DNA of 12,983 nucleotides, from the NCBI GenBank assembly GCA_030695725.1, contig JAUYPN010000028.1:1-12983 (forward strand), read 5' to 3'. Every line of letters begins with the position of its first letter. Position 1 is the first letter of the stretch. Position numbers and translations under genes: made by a program. Below are positions 12,973 to 12,983 of the stretch, piece by piece. Source of the DNA: Candidatus Omnitrophota bacterium (GTDB lineage: Bacteria; Omnitrophota; Gorgyraeia; 2-01-FULL-45-10). Under the pieces are notes generated by a model, which saw only the letters and a list, made by a program, of their open reading frames with translations, searched no databases and had not been told where the DNA came from.

Positions 12973-12983
12973 TATGTAAAAAT

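Noticed and set aside
12868..12983. T-box or leucine leader-peptide attenuator upstream of leuA
   Set aside because: The visible 116 nt have no run of leucine codons, no specifier or antiterminator motifs and no terminator before leuA. More upstream sequence would be needed to exclude a longer leader.

Overview
The window is about 13 kb of a bacterial chromosome in which every convincing gene lies on the minus strand. Described in transcription order (high to low coordinates) it holds 16 genes in three probable transcription units, with small gaps or overlaps. No rRNA, tRNA, CRISPR, transposase or phage gene was seen. The organism looks like an uncultivated, probably diderm, bacterium: it has a type IV prepilin peptidase, a membrane diguanylate cyclase, a cyclic (ArgJ-type) arginine pathway and dispersed TTCGA...GCTCA palindromes of a kind I associate with metagenome-derived genomes such as Omnitrophota. 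That taxonomic guess is weak and rests on memory, not on a search.

Unit 1 (12867 down to 4986): leuA (leucine), aroE, pilD (prepilin peptidase), aroC, aroK (late shikimate pathway), two small membrane proteins, a GGDEF diguanylate cyclase, truA (tRNA pseudouridine synthase), a small Met/His/Cys-rich membrane protein and a HAD hydrolase. Several junctions are stop/start overlaps (leuA/aroE, aroK/next, the two small genes, cyclase/truA), so translational coupling is likely. Upstream of leuA, at the window edge, are two perfect GTAAATTTAC palindromes over a possible promoter.

Unit 2 (about 4977 to 3809): a strong sigma70-type promoter, a hairpin, rplM, a palindrome-filled spacer, rpsI, then a compound repeat and a good intrinsic terminator.

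Unit 3 (3823 to beyond 1): a promoter whose -35 box lies inside the unit 2 terminator, then argC-argJ-argB-argD (argD cut by the window edge). This set runs the cyclic acetyl-ornithine route, with ArgJ recycling acetyl groups and ArgB carrying the N-terminal helix typical of arginine-inhibited kinases.

The most unusual content is a family of paired stem-loops at four loci between 2034 and 5927. Each pair joins a TTCGA...GCTCA-type core to an oppositely oriented TGAGC...TCGAA-type core, and each core is flanked by arms that differ between copies yet remain complementary. One pair sits in frame inside argJ and adds 23 residues directly before the Ala-Thr bond that ArgJ cuts to mature itself. 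The other notable points are a truA gene with no ATG/GTG/TTG start (best candidate ACG), a heptanucleotide tandem array that encodes the end of aroE and reaches into the pilD ribosome-binding region, and an altered second zinc-binding cysteine pair in PilD.
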